Shown here: one piece after another, positions 43,383 through 55,300 of the stretch | Numbering within the stretch: position 1 is the first letter of the stretch | Layout of the letters: each line of letters begins with the position of its first letter | DNA from: Platycnemis pennipes | Lineage: Eukaryota > Arthropoda > Insecta > Odonata > Platycnemididae | DNA: 64,000 bases | Direction: 5' to 3' | Assembly: GCA_933228895.1 (NCBI GenBank) | Contig: OW121855.1 | Coordinates: 69,712,698 to 69,776,697, forward strand | Notes under the pieces: generated by a model | What the model saw: the letters and a program-made list of their open reading frames with translations, nothing else | The model's database searches: none | Told to the model about the DNA's origin: nothing | Position numbers and translations under genes: made by a program

Positions 43383-46339
43383 CAGATATATTATTTATTT
43401 GTACAGCTATTATCGGGAATGGAAGTGAGGGGCTGTTTAGTGTGTCTCTAGCGTTTGAAGGCATGATTTGCTCGCGCTTCGCATTTCACGACGCGAGAAC
43501 ATCGATCGCTGTTCGGCTTTTGTATGCCGCGGAGTACAGGGTCCGCGTCCCCCTCTCCGATTCCCCGTCCTCTTCCCACGAAAGAGTGGGATATAACGCG
43601 TGTGCGTAGGAACCGACGGGCGGTCCTTAAACCAGGCATGGTCAAAGTGGCCATGTCGAGAGGAGCGGTTGAAATAAATGATAAAATGGGAACGAGTGGT
43701 TTTTCGGGGAGGGGACATATTTGAATTTCAACTCCCTTTATCCCTTTCCTCCTCCCCCCTGACTCCTGCCTAACCCTATTCGTCCCACCCATGCCATTCC
43801 TACCTTCTCCCCAAACCCTCCTCTTCACCCACGCTCTGTCGACGAAATCTACGAACTTTTTATCATTTATTTCCAGCAGCGACCGGTGGAGGCAGAAGTT
43901 CCTTACGCGTAGACAATGATAAAAGGGCTTCGGCCGTGTCTTTTTCTTTATTTCTTTCCGTTTATTTTTCAACCAAGGTGGATTTAGTTTTTTTTCCTAT
44001 TTTTCATTCTTTATTTTTACCTCACTCACTCTCCAAGTGGACCTTCGCGGAAAGCTCCGTCGGGAAGGGGAGAGGTTTTATTTTTTTTCCCCCACCGAGT
44101 GGAGTTTTCCACTTTGAAATGTTCCATTTCACAAGAGTCCATCTTTGTAATTGAAAATCGGGACAATCCGGTTTAATTAATTAAAATCTCCCATAATCAC
44201 CGGAGAGAGAGAAACTTTCTATACTCTCCTTCTCTCGCTACCTCCCGCATGTTTCGCCATTTTAAATTGCGCGTTCAATTGCTCGCCATATTTCAAGCGT
44301 TGGCGTATTTCGGTGTCCGCTGATTTATTTATATACTTTTTTATGCTGCCCATTTTTGCCAACGCGCTTACCGGGCCCGTTGTAAGTGCTCTACAAAACC
44401 GAAAATAATGTCGATTACTCTCTTCCATATTGGTATCTTTCAGGCTCGTGGTTTTCATATTTTTCTGTATTTTCTTAATTTATTTTGTGCGGTTCTAAGT
44501 AATTTAGTGATCCTATTAATTACATTTTTATTCAAGCGCACTATTATTATCGAGTTTGACGGAGTCAATTGTTTATTTTTAAATTCTTCAACTTCAATTT
44601 TTGATAAGTTACTCTTGAAAGTGTTTTAGCGGTAAAATATTAAGTTGTATCGTGACTGCATACAATGCTGTTAAATAGTTTTAGCTATTAATTAAATTTT
44701 GTTTTCTCTACGTTTCCTAAACATTGATCGAGCTGTAGTCCGACTCTCTTTGCTGGCATCCTATGGCAATTTTTAGCGTAGAAAATAAAAGGATAAATTT
44801 TTAAGTTGAAGTTTGCTTCTCTTTTAATTGCATTCTACATTGCATAGGCTCCCAATGGAAAGTTGATGTAATATTCCTTTATCGAAAGGATACGGATTTT
44901 GATTACTCATATCAGTTTAATATCGAGAATTTTGATGTTGGAATATTTTCGTGGGTATAAACTCTCAATGACCCAATTGCAATAATTTTTTTATTAGTTG
45001 TTAAGCTGTGTAATATTTTTTGTTGTCCGAGTAAAACAGTAAAATTTGGTAATGACACCATCAGTTTCCGTGAAATTTATAGAATGCGGGATTCGTTCCA
45101 CTTTTGTATATTTATGCAAGAGGCTTTCACGAAGACGTCAGATATTTAGGAGTGAATCACTTAGGATGCGAACGTTCCGGTATAGCTGCGTATTTTCCGC
45201 CAGATTACATTCCTCCCGGGTCTTTTTTTATGACCCCAACTGCACCGCAGTTCCCCCGTCCCAAACATCCTGTTCTCTCGACTGTAAAAAATGTTTACTC
45301 ACCCACGGCCTTGTTTATCCCTTTTGCGCTGCTCCTACCGATCTGTAGCTACCCAGTTCGCTTCGGCGCCTGCAAACGCTACAACACTCAAAGAGGGTGC
45401 TCCTTCACACCTCGACGACGTTTCGACGTTCTTCATCGCACTCTCCTTTTCGCCGAGTTAGGGAGAAGGAGAGGAGGAAGGAGGAAATTGACGGAGAAAA
45501 CCATTTGCGTTGCTCACCCACTCGCACGGCATCGATGCCGAATCAGCGCCTTGACCTTAGAACGACCTTAAAATCCCATCCTCTTAGCTCCCCCCCCTGC
45601 AGAGAGTTCCCCAAGGTATAGTGTAGGGTCCACCTCCCTTCCCGCCCATTTTCCCAACCTCCGTGGCGCTCTCTAAGGGTCCTCCCCGCCCCCTAAACCC
45701 CTCTTTTCCTCTCCCTCACCACCCTTCTCGATTTTCACCACCCCCAAAATCCTCTCCATCTCTCAACCCTTAGTTCTCTCATCCTGCGTCATATCCCTGT
45801 CTCGTCTGCGCCCGAATCAGCTTCGCCACCCCATCTCCCACTCCGATGTTCCATCCCTCCCAACCACCCCTTCACCCTACCACCCCCCGCCTGAGTCCCA
45901 CGGGAGAGAGGGGGTGGTTGGGTGGCTGGGGAGAGGTGGTTGGTTAAGGTCTCCTCCCCTTGAAAATTGGCCTCATTATCCTGGTTTCCTTTTCCCTTGC
46001 CTCTGTCCTTTGTGCGCAGCATCCCCTTCATCTACAGCACGACGCGGCGCAGGTTCCAGTCCAATCCACCCCCACCCCACTCAACCCCCTCCCCCAAATT
46101 CCCCTTCATCCCGGTACCCAACGAGCCCACCCCACGGCCCACCCGCGGCCTGTAAACGGAAACGGGAAACGAGAGCCGCCCGACACGTGACCGTGCCGAT
46201 GGGATTTTTACATCTCTCTCTCTCTCTCCCCCACCTTTTCCAGTCGCTAGCACCCGATCGGTGCCTATCCGCCGCGCCCAACACGTTGCGTTATATCTGT
46301 ATGTGGTTTTCAGTCCCGGAGGAGAGTTGCAAGGGTAGG
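43383..46339. other. Non-coding DNA with GC-rich and C-rich blocks
   Basis: GC-rich blocks at about 43440-43620 and 45200-45600 alternate with AT-rich sequence at 44250-45050. About 45590-46130 is strongly C-rich on the plus strand, apart from a short G-rich insert near 45900-45950, and ends with a CT microsatellite at 46212-46230. Frames of up to 174 codons (43448-43972 minus, 45104-45571 and 45914-46399 plus) are basic or proline-rich and have no known domain. Confidence 0.4.
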
Positions 46340-46555
46340 AATCTAAGCGTAAGGAGGAAGGGTGATTTTAATATAAGGTGCCAAGTGGACCAGACTTAAC
46401 GTCCCATCTGACGGACGGTGTACTGAACTCGAATACTCTCCACAAAGGACTCAAGTAGGAACCGGTTTACCTTTGAAAAATATATCCCAACGCCGGGATT
46501 TGAACCCGGGCCCTCAGGTCGAGGTTTTTGTGCGTACTGAGGAGTTGGATCCCAA
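46340..46555 (-). mobile_element. SINE family A, internally deleted
   Basis: A minus-oriented copy with a well-preserved head (B box GGGATTTGAACCCGGG on the plus strand, 46495-46510), CATCTGACGGACGGTGTACT and AGGTGCCAAGTGGACCAGAC. The segment normally holding GGCATTAGCCTACTCTTAA is missing, and an AGGAGGAAGGGTG piece adjoins directly. Confidence 0.72.
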
Positions 46556-46636
46556 GGACGCGACATGCTGCAACTTTCGCGCGTGATCCTAAGCAATCTT
46601 TATTTGACTAATGACTTTGTACTCCTAGTGCCATTA

Positions 46637-46670
46637 ACATTTACGTAGCACCCTGTAAGCCACAGGTTGA
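46637..46670 (-). mobile_element. LINE family B-like 3' end (diverged)
   Basis: ACATTTACGTAGCACCCTGT, then AAGCCACAGG, on the plus strand matches the first 30 bp of the family B 3' end and then diverges. The AT-rich sequence up to about 47000 may be the remainder of a related subfamily, but no RT remnant can be read. Confidence 0.35.
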
Positions 46671-49604
46671 ATATGACACCATACCATTTCATACGAGTGA
46701 ACAATCCTATCGTAAATAACTATACTCCCAGTTTCAGAGTTCGGTGTCTGGAAGAGAGCTCGGGACGACACTTACGCTACAGCCCTCTCATTAATATCGT
46801 ACAGCCATAGATGAAATACATATCATATATCTATTTCTAAACTGTATCACATGCCTCTAACTAACTTAATATATCTCTAACTAATATCATATGGAACAGA
46901 TAGCACAAATCTTAGTATCAGGTAAGATATAAACTCTATTGGCCATTAAAATTTTAGTATCAAACGAATAAGTCTGGGGTATTGCCTTCCAAGGTTGTAC
47001 CACGTAAGCAGTTAGGCACTCAATAAAACCAAACACTCTTAATCACTTGTGGTCGTTTGTGGGAAAATTAATTTCTCTAGATCCCCCTCACTTTTGGTCG
47101 AGCATCGTAAGAGCCTTAACCCTACACCCCTATTTGTGTTACGTAATTTATGGACGGCTCCTTTTAAGTGTTGAAATATACTTCACACACTCACTCATTC
47201 CTCCAAGTACCTTTTTCAGTCCATCAATTCCGGCTTTTACGGTAAGATACAAAAGGTTCTTCTTTGAGTCACCCTTTTACTTCTCATCTACGTAGTCTCC
47301 GCCACCTTCCCTCCGTGTATTTACTTTTCCTCTGTGCATACATAAACCTGCGTCTCTGAATGGAAGTTATGTTCACATAATGTACGCCCACTCGAAATGC
47401 TATTACGTCTCGTACTTTCCCTTTTCTTTATCGGGACACCCGGTAACATCATTCCCTCGCGACTGATTCTATTTCTCCAACCCACGCCTTCCTGCCCTTT
47501 GACTCCGGGAAGAAGAGCGAGGGGGTGACATGCCGCTCCACGCGGTAAAAACTCTTCCCCCCAGACCCATCGCGGTCTCAGTTCCAGCGGTCTATATTCG
47601 GAATGTCTTCCGAGATCGCAGCAAAGTGTGAAGCGTATCATTTTCACCTGTCAACGACTTCGGTTGTAATTCGAGAGCTGGTAAAATGCACGAGTTGTAA
47701 CCTTTACATTTTTAGACACCTTCCTGCGTCTCGATAAACGTATCGTCTTTTTCGCGAGATCTTTTTCCTCGCATTTCTCGAAGCTTAGATGATTTGTACA
47801 CTATTCTTGTCGTCCTAACACGCTGGACTGGTCTCCGCTAGTGGTTGAAGTGAAAAATTTCGTGAAAAAAAATGATTTGCTCCTGTCTCCCAAAATATGT
47901 AGATCTATGATTGTACATATTCGAAATCACCTCTTTGCGAATCCCTCCTTATCCGGGCTGAACGTCTTAAATTGATACATCACTCAAAGAGGTTCAAGCA
48001 CAGCAATATCATACCAAGTCGACCACAGTTCTTATTAAAGTGACGAAGCATTAGTTATGAGACCCAGTGATGCATCTCTGAGGTGAAAGAAGTGACTTGA
48101 AGTAAGTGTGTAAGCAATGTCAGCGATATTTTACCACTTGCAATTCACAAACATTCTTGCACCAGTTCACGTCCGAAAGAAGGAAATTCAAGCAAAAAAT
48201 TTTCAACATGTTTGAAGTGGTGCCGGCTTCTTTGTAAACCAAATAAGGCCTTTAAGATCCATTCGTCTTAATTGGCTCTACAACGCTATGTATGTATTCG
48301 TATCAAAAATTTGTAAATATGAATATGTATGCATACAAATCGATGATGGAAACCTATCCGACGTCGAGGTGATGCACACTGCACTCTTTCAGAATGTTGA
48401 GCCCATCCCTTCTAGTGATATCCTCAGGCATGGCGACTAGATGCATCCCTGAAGGACCAGCGTTAAAATCCGGCCATGATGAGATCATTCCTGGAGGACC
48501 CGGGTGATGGTCTTCTTAAGAGCTCTCACGTCAACGACTGTAGCGTCCCCGTCCTGGCAAAAGGGATACTTGAGCCCCTCCCGAAGAAAATCCGTCCCCT
48601 CTTCCCTCCTCCCCTTTCCCAGCCCCTTCAATTTCGCATCCGGAGTGTTTTATTTGCCTATTTCATTTCCGCCTCCTTTCATCCAAACATTTGGCTCGAG
48701 GAAAGACAAGAGGAGACGGTCCAAATGTGGCCCCAGAGAATTCCCCGGGTGTCAGGGAGCGGAGGGAGGCGGATGAGCAGTGGATTGGGAGGGAGGGTCG
48801 TGGATCCGGGGGGTGGCCAATGGCGGGGCGGGTCTGGTGGGGCCCGGAACAGGCTAGCCAAACTCCCAGCAATGTGCTATGAGAAGGAATTTGCGAGAAA
48901 AAAGGTACCTGTTTACAATGACTTGTCTCTTGGCTCCATCGCTATGCCAGATGTATTGAAGAGTTAATCAGATTTCAGCGCAACGGTATGAATTTAGTTA
49001 AAAGAGTCAGTAGTTGATTGTAATCACTGGTAAGACCATATTACGTAGTTTTTAGTACCCTTCTCAATTATTGTCTTTTCATACATTTTTGGTATTTTGT
49101 GCGTCTTGTACTGTAAATGTGTCACTCAATTGATGAATTATCCTTAAGACAAAGTAACCATTTACCCATCATATAGTTGGATTTAATTCGCTAATCACTA
49201 AATGTATGTACACATTTGTGAGTAAATGCACTTTTCTATTGGAGATTTGCCCAGTGTGTGATTGTGAATCCTGAATAGTCATCATTCTAGCAAGTCGGTG
49301 AATGTTCCCAAGTGTGTCTGCAAAAATAGAAAAAACCGCCGGTTTTATTTCAGTCATTATGGATTCAAATTGAAAGGTTTGCTGTTTTTATTGATATCAC
49401 GTAAGCGCTTTTAATGGATTAAAAATATTGTTTTAGGGCAAAAAGTGTTCTGCATCCTGCGCTTCCAATATTCTACAAAGTTAAACCTATGTTTCTATAA
49501 ACATTGCGAAGTCTTTCTCTCGCGTACTAAAGTTAGAAAGCAATACTCTTTTGTCGACTTTAGTTGTTAGGCTAATTTTTTGCTTATCAAGGGCAGGTCG
49601 AAAT
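46671..49604. other. Mostly unique non-coding DNA
   Basis: AT-rich except for a GC-rich block at about 48470-48870, where frames of up to 163 codons (48476-48967 plus) overlap opposite-strand frames and have no recognisable domain. A B-box-like AGCGTTAAAATCCGG at about 48461-48475 is too weak to call a SINE. Confidence 0.4.
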
Positions 49605-49660
49605 TGAAGCAGCACTACCTTTTGCCTACGTTTCGGAATGTAGTTCAATCCTCAACACTC
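49605..49660 (-). mobile_element. Possible second Penelope-type relic
   Basis: On the minus strand GTTGAGGATTGAACTACATT, then CCGAAACGTAGGC, is laid out like the CTGATGA...GAAAC part of the element at 12560-12680. It is followed by GGTAGTGCTGCTTC, which may correspond to GGAAACAGCAGTGTTG there. The CTGATGA box is mutated, so it cannot be an active hammerhead. The similarity is short and may be coincidental. Confidence 0.25.
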
Positions 49661-51854
49661 TTGAGCCATGAAAATGGAAAAAAGTGCATTTCTTAACGCA
49701 GGCAACGAGTAGAGTGTAACCAAAATCTAGTATAAAATTGGTGCCCGGCCATCCTAAAACCTTGTATTAAACCTGGGTTTAAACTTTAAACTTTCAATCA
49801 ACCTCAAGAGTCCACAAAAGTCTGGGTTCCGCTCAACATTAGTCCTTCGGGGTCTTTTTTTCTCCTCTTTCGCGGAAGGTTGGCAGTACTGAGGTGGCTA
49901 CAGAGGGGTGTGGGTTTGCGTTTTGGGATGAAAGACAGGGAATGGGAGTGAGGCAATGGGCGATAGAAAGAGTGGGAGTTGGATGAATAAACATGAGAAG
50001 ATTTCGGGGAACATCATCCTCTAGGAATCGAAGGTTGAGATGGGGCGGGATGGAGGAAGGGGTGGGTTTTTAGGGGTTGAACTCCTCGAGGGGCGAAGGG
50101 GGGGGGGGGGGTGAGTAGAAAGGAAGAGGATGGGTGTGGGTGGTAGGGCGGGGAGCGGAAGACAAGGTTGCGAACAAAGGGAAAGGAGAGAGATCTGTAA
50201 GAGTTCCCTCCCTTTTTTCCCTTTACGGGGGCGAATCCACCCCAACTGCCCTCTTTTCCCTCTTCCCTCCCTTCCTATCACTCCTCCTCCGGGCAGTCTC
50301 TCGAATCAACCCCCACGTCCACCACCCTTCCATCGCCTCTCGCTCGAGAAAAAAATCTAACCCGCTGCCTCCTCCGGCTTTCCTTCCCTCTTTTGCCAGA
50401 AGCCCTGAGGAAAGATTCCGAAAGATTTCTTCCTCCTTCCCGCCACTCACCCCCGTGTCTAACTCCACTTCCTCCACTTCTTCCCCCCTAAGGCGTAGCT
50501 TAAGGGACGAGACGGTATATCGAATCATATTCGATACTTTTTTCGAAATTCTAAGTTTTCCAAGTGCGCGGGATCGCCTTATCGGCAAGGTTCATGTGGT
50601 ATATGTTTTGTGGAAACGATAGAATCACGAGCATTTGACCAATGCTGTCGAAGGATGAAATTAAATCTGTGTACGAAGGTTATCATTCACGATAAGTGTT
50701 TCTGTAATTTTGGAAACAATATTCATGTTGGTGTCACAATGAAGAAGAATAATTTTGATATGACCGTCATTATCACTCGTGTGAGTTATGTCTCTCGATG
50801 CGCCGAGGTGTAAGCATGCCCTGAGGAAGCCAAGTACCTCACTGTATTCGGTGGCCGGCGTTTCCGAACGGAAGTACTTATTTCCATGGGCTCTATTAGA
50901 GGCGCTCATAAGTATCATCATTAGTCAAAAATCCTTAGATTGTTTTGACGCCGCCGTTTTGATTGATGGATATTGCGTATATAAGGTGCGCCTTTCGCAT
51001 AAGGCGCGAGCTATATGCCCAAGAACTCGGTAAATGTGTTCAGAACGCCTCGGGATTTTTACGAGATGAGCCTTGCCGTAATCTCACCAGTCTTACCACT
51101 GATTTAGTTCTTTTAAACACAATTTTGACCCCAGATTACGATGATTCCGGAGTCCATTTTCCCTGAAGGGAAAGGGGTTCGGTCCGTACCGGCAAATTTC
51201 ACGCTGGGACGCCTCCGTCTCCGCGTCGAATCCCTCGTCCCCCCTTCCACTTCAGTCACGCGGGAATGAAAGATGGTCTCCTCCCCGGTGACCAAGGGCC
51301 GTGTCCGGGCGTGGGCAATCCGCGTATCATTGGCCACGAGTCATTAATTGGACCCGTTTGGATCCGGAGCCACTTCCCATCTCCCCCTTCTCCTCCCCCT
51401 TTCTACCGCGTCGGAGGAATGCACATGACGTGTGGCGACGGGCGCGTCTGCCGGTGGTAAGCATCCGGTCGATCGATGCGGTATCGGAAGATTTTTTTCC
51501 CCGCGGGTTTGTCTTGCGAACGGGTTTCGTCGCTCCCCCCTCCCCTTGCGGCAGGGACCAGCTTCGATAAAACCGGGGGAGATGTGAGGTGGGGTGTGGG
51601 TTATGATGTGGTGCGACGGGGAGGGCGAAATTGGGCCCGGGGTGGGAGAGAAACGCTCTGTAATGGGGTGGAGAAGGGCGGAAAGGTGTAGGCAGCTCGA
51701 GAGACGAGGGGACTTCGAAGAGATCCCCTCCGACATTGATGTATTGAGGTTTTATCATGAAGCGGGCATTAATGGGGGAAGGAGGAGCTATATTTCGATG
51801 CTTCGATCGCGAATATACTAGTGGAAATTAAGTAAATGGCTCGAAGGATGGTTC
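49661..51854. other. Non-coding DNA with strand-asymmetric GC-rich blocks
   Basis: About 50030-50160 is strongly G-rich, with a 14-base G run at 50098-50111, and switches at about 50205 to C-rich sequence up to 50500. A second GC-rich block is at 51170-51700. Frames of up to 162 codons occur on both strands over these blocks and look like composition artefacts. The sequence between is unique, without a recognisable gene. Confidence 0.4.
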
Positions 51855-52330
51855 TTCTAAGGCTTAACGTTCCCTTTAAATTACCTTCCTCTAGCCCAAG
51901 CTAATATCGGCACCCAATGACTTGGTTTTCAAGATCACGATTCTTCCATTCAAAGACTGTTTTGATGCAGCTTCCCTATCGATTCTCATATCAGCTAGCC
52001 TCTTCTTAGTTAAATAAATTTTCTCTTTTGCATCCTTCACTAATTCTTCTAATTATATAGTATGGGCCCTACTTTTACCATCCAGTTCATTTCTCTCTTC
52101 ATGGCATCATTTATGGGACAATCAACTTTCCAATAGCTTCTAATGAGGATATCCCATCTTATTTTTAGTTTTGATGCTCCTTTTTTCTTCCACTCGTCCT
52201 AGGACTTCGAGCTATTCATTCGATTTTAAACACTCTTCTTTGGAACCTCATTTCAAATGCATCATTACTCGCCATTTTTCTTTATTTGCGGGTTCCCCTG
52301 GTGGTCTGTAATCCCTTTGCAGGAATTGCA
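51855..52330 (-). pseudogene. LINE family D relic (RT C-terminal region)
   Basis: In shifting frames the minus strand reads DAFEMRFQRRVFKIE, then EVLGRVEEKRSIKTKNKMGY, and later MRIDREAASKQSLNG. These fit, in order, the AFEMW--RRM-KI-W, EVLRRVGEKRS--KT and R-AASNQS segments that end animal non-LTR polyproteins (from memory). It is the same clade as the relics at 16.8 and 30 kb. Frameshifts and stops show it is inactive. Confidence 0.55.
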
Positions 52331-55300
52331 CTCTTTGAAAGAGACGAGTGAGCACCCCTTAGTTGATAGTGAGAATTAATTCAAGAAATATTACGGTCCG
52401 GTCTCTCAGCGATAGTCTTAAAACTCTAGAAAAAAAAACTATTATCTTTCAGTTACCGTCATACTTACTCTATAAATTTACCTTTTCGCATTCTCGTATT
52501 CGCTTCGGACCCGGTTTTATAGCCTAGGTACCCTGAAATTGGTTGAAATTTTTCGAGGAATATTGGATATCAGTTATGTCTGTGAAAGCGTACGGCTCCA
52601 TGGATCCAAACCATTATCCGAGAACCAGACGTGTGATCGCCGGTGACGTGAATCCTATTGCGGTCGCTTTCTGAGGTGCGAGAAAAAGTGTTAAGCCCAC
52701 TTAATCGCCACCGTACGTAATTGAAAACCATAGAAAACCGTTTCCCCGTGCCCCACAACACCACAACAGACCCAAAAAATTCCCGACCACCCTAAAACCT
52801 CCTATTTCCACGGTCCAGACCGCGTTCGCACAAAGTATAGGGAAGGGTTCCGAGCGGTGATTCGAGTCGCCGAAGAGCTTATGGGTTGAGTCGCGTAGTC
52901 TGGCCCCTGGGGTGTTATCCCCACGGTCAACACCGGAGAACCTTACCGCGGACTGGCAAGAATGGCCTCAAGAATTGGAAGCGCATCATCATTACTATCT
53001 TTTTTTCGTCGGAGGGAGGAAGGATTGGGTATCCAGGAGCGGTGCAGTGAATGGGGGAAGGTCAGGGGATTAGGATAGGGTTGCAAGGGTCTGAGAGGCG
53101 GGGAAGGGCACCCTTATTATCCGCCAGGGTGGCGATGGGTCCGGAATTAGGACCGAACTGTAAAGTCCCGGGCGGGACTGTTCTGAATAGCAGCTGGTAG
53201 GTCGAGTGGATATTATCTCATACGGGGAGAGACGCGCATATTAAAAAAAATATAGATGCCCTGAATGGTTGTGAAGGGGGTGGGTGTGTGAGATATTGTG
53301 AGCGAGGGGAGGATGTTCCGGGAGAGGGGGGTGGAATTATAGGGCGGGGATTCCGGCTGCAGTAGGTTCGGGGAGGTCCAAAGGAAGACCAAAATGGCGA
53401 ATATAGTGCACGCGCCAGCGGCAGGGGGTGGTGACCCTTTCTCGGAACACCGTCCTCTCACCCTTGATTTGGTCCTCACCTCCCAGGTTGTATTTCCGTC
53501 CACAAATTCAGTCTCACTGAATAAATATGCCAGGTGTAGCGTTTGACGCTTTAGCCTTATGATTTTCGAATTCGTTTCATTTTCATAGTACCTACATATT
53601 ACTTCATGATGAGTGCTGTTTTATTTATTGCTGCGTTGTTTTTTTTTGTTGATTGGTTGTGGGGTTTTTTTTTGGGAGATCGTTGGTGTATAGAGAGAGA
53701 GAGTTGGAATGTACTCTGAGTCACTCCTGCAAGAAAGAATTCAAAGAAACAAATACATTGGTGTGCATATGATAGCAGAAATAAGTTTGCCCTTCAACCT
53801 TAAATTTAGTATGTTTTTATCAAATCTTCCTCCTAGAATTTCTATAATTAAATGTATTAATCACTTTGTTTTTCCTACATTCCAACTGGCCTAAACAAAA
53901 GTTCTCCATATAATTAGAATTTAAAAACGAGTGGATACCTTAGTATATAATGCAAGCTTCAAGCACAATGTTGGCACAAATGTTTTCCCGGGAGAAGAGA
54001 GAAAATAGGGATAATAAGACCCCTTCAGCTTTCCCCAAGTCTCTGTCTGCCTTTGTCAACGAGTATCGCTGCCCGTGGCATCTGCCAACAGTCTGGGGCA
54101 GGCCTTATTGGGACAAATAATTAGGAATCATTTCGGGGGAAATATTAACTCAAGAACGGGATGAGATGGGAAGATAAATTCGATGAAAATCACGTGTTTG
54201 GTGGACACAATGAGCGCCCGTCTCACTCACCGCCCCTTGTGCTGCTTTTGTCGGTTTCCGCCGGGAAGGCGTGTTGCTTCCACGCATGACTGATTCATAT
54301 GCGCCCCGAGATGAGATCTGCGCTAATCCGGGAGACTCCGCATCGGCGGTCTATGAAATGGTAATTTTATTTCCCTTCGGGGCATCATCCCTCCTCCCAC
54401 CACCCCCCGATGCATATCTTCTTCCCCTGTCCTCGCCTTTGTTTGCAGAGGGGCGCGCGGGGCATCGGTGTCTATTCGGCGACTGAAAAGGGGGATTGCA
54501 TTATGCGACGGGATAAATGGTCAGATTACGCGAGGCGTTCGTCGGACGCCTCTGTTCAATACCTAACCTTCCGGCATTGGTAGTTTTTTCCCAGCTTCCA
54601 AAGTCCCCCCCAAAAAAAACGTAAATACATGTACAGATCTCATCATATCACCACTCTGCATCTCGTCCAATCGAGTTTTGTGCCGAGTTCATCTCGTCTC
54701 CGCAATACTATATTTTTTGTCCCCTTTCTTACCTCTTTTCTTCCAGTGTCCCGTGCCGATCTGTGCTTGCGCCAGATTATAATTCACGCTTTGTGCACGT
54801 TCGCACGAATATTTAGGACGAGAGATTCTCACCCCCAGATAGAGAGAGGGAGGGTTGTGTATGTATCGGTTTTTACCCGGGCCCAGCCCGTCCCTCGTGA
54901 GGTGCCGGGGGAAGCGGAAATAAATTAAAATAGACCTTTTGTCCCCTGGCCCATCTCCACCCCTTCTCATTTCAAGTTCCGCGCCCATGCGCACGTTTTT
55001 AATCATGCGGTCCGCCGTCCAGCTTTGGCTCAAGATGCCGCCGAAAGGACGGATGTCACTCGGACGGAACAATCGAAATTACCGCCCTCCACTATGACGT
55101 CATGCGGGCATATCTCTCCTTTCTCCTGCCTCGTTCTATTCTATCTCTTTCCCGTGGAGGCTTGAGACCGGGATTACCGAATAGATTTACGACTTGTGGG
55201 GTCGGAGTGGGGAAAAGGGTTGAGATTGCAAAACGATGGATAGTCCTACCGCATGCTTAGGACATGCTGCGTGTCCGCGCGTCGTATTCCGGTTTGTGTG

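Noticed and set aside
43448..43972. 174-codon minus-strand open frame
   Set aside because: Basic, lysine/arginine-rich start and low-complexity parts; no recognisable domain and overlapped by opposite frames.
45104..45571. 155-codon plus-strand open frame
   Set aside because: Looks partly protein-like but matches no family I know, has no splice context and lies in a GC-rich block.
48427..48500. tRNA-like head
   Set aside because: Only a weak B-box match (AGCGTTAAAATCCGG); no A box or duplication.
52570..52980. Possible rRNA-like or conserved RNA segment
   Set aside because: Even, GC-rich composition suggested structural RNA at first, but no rRNA motif could be recognised.
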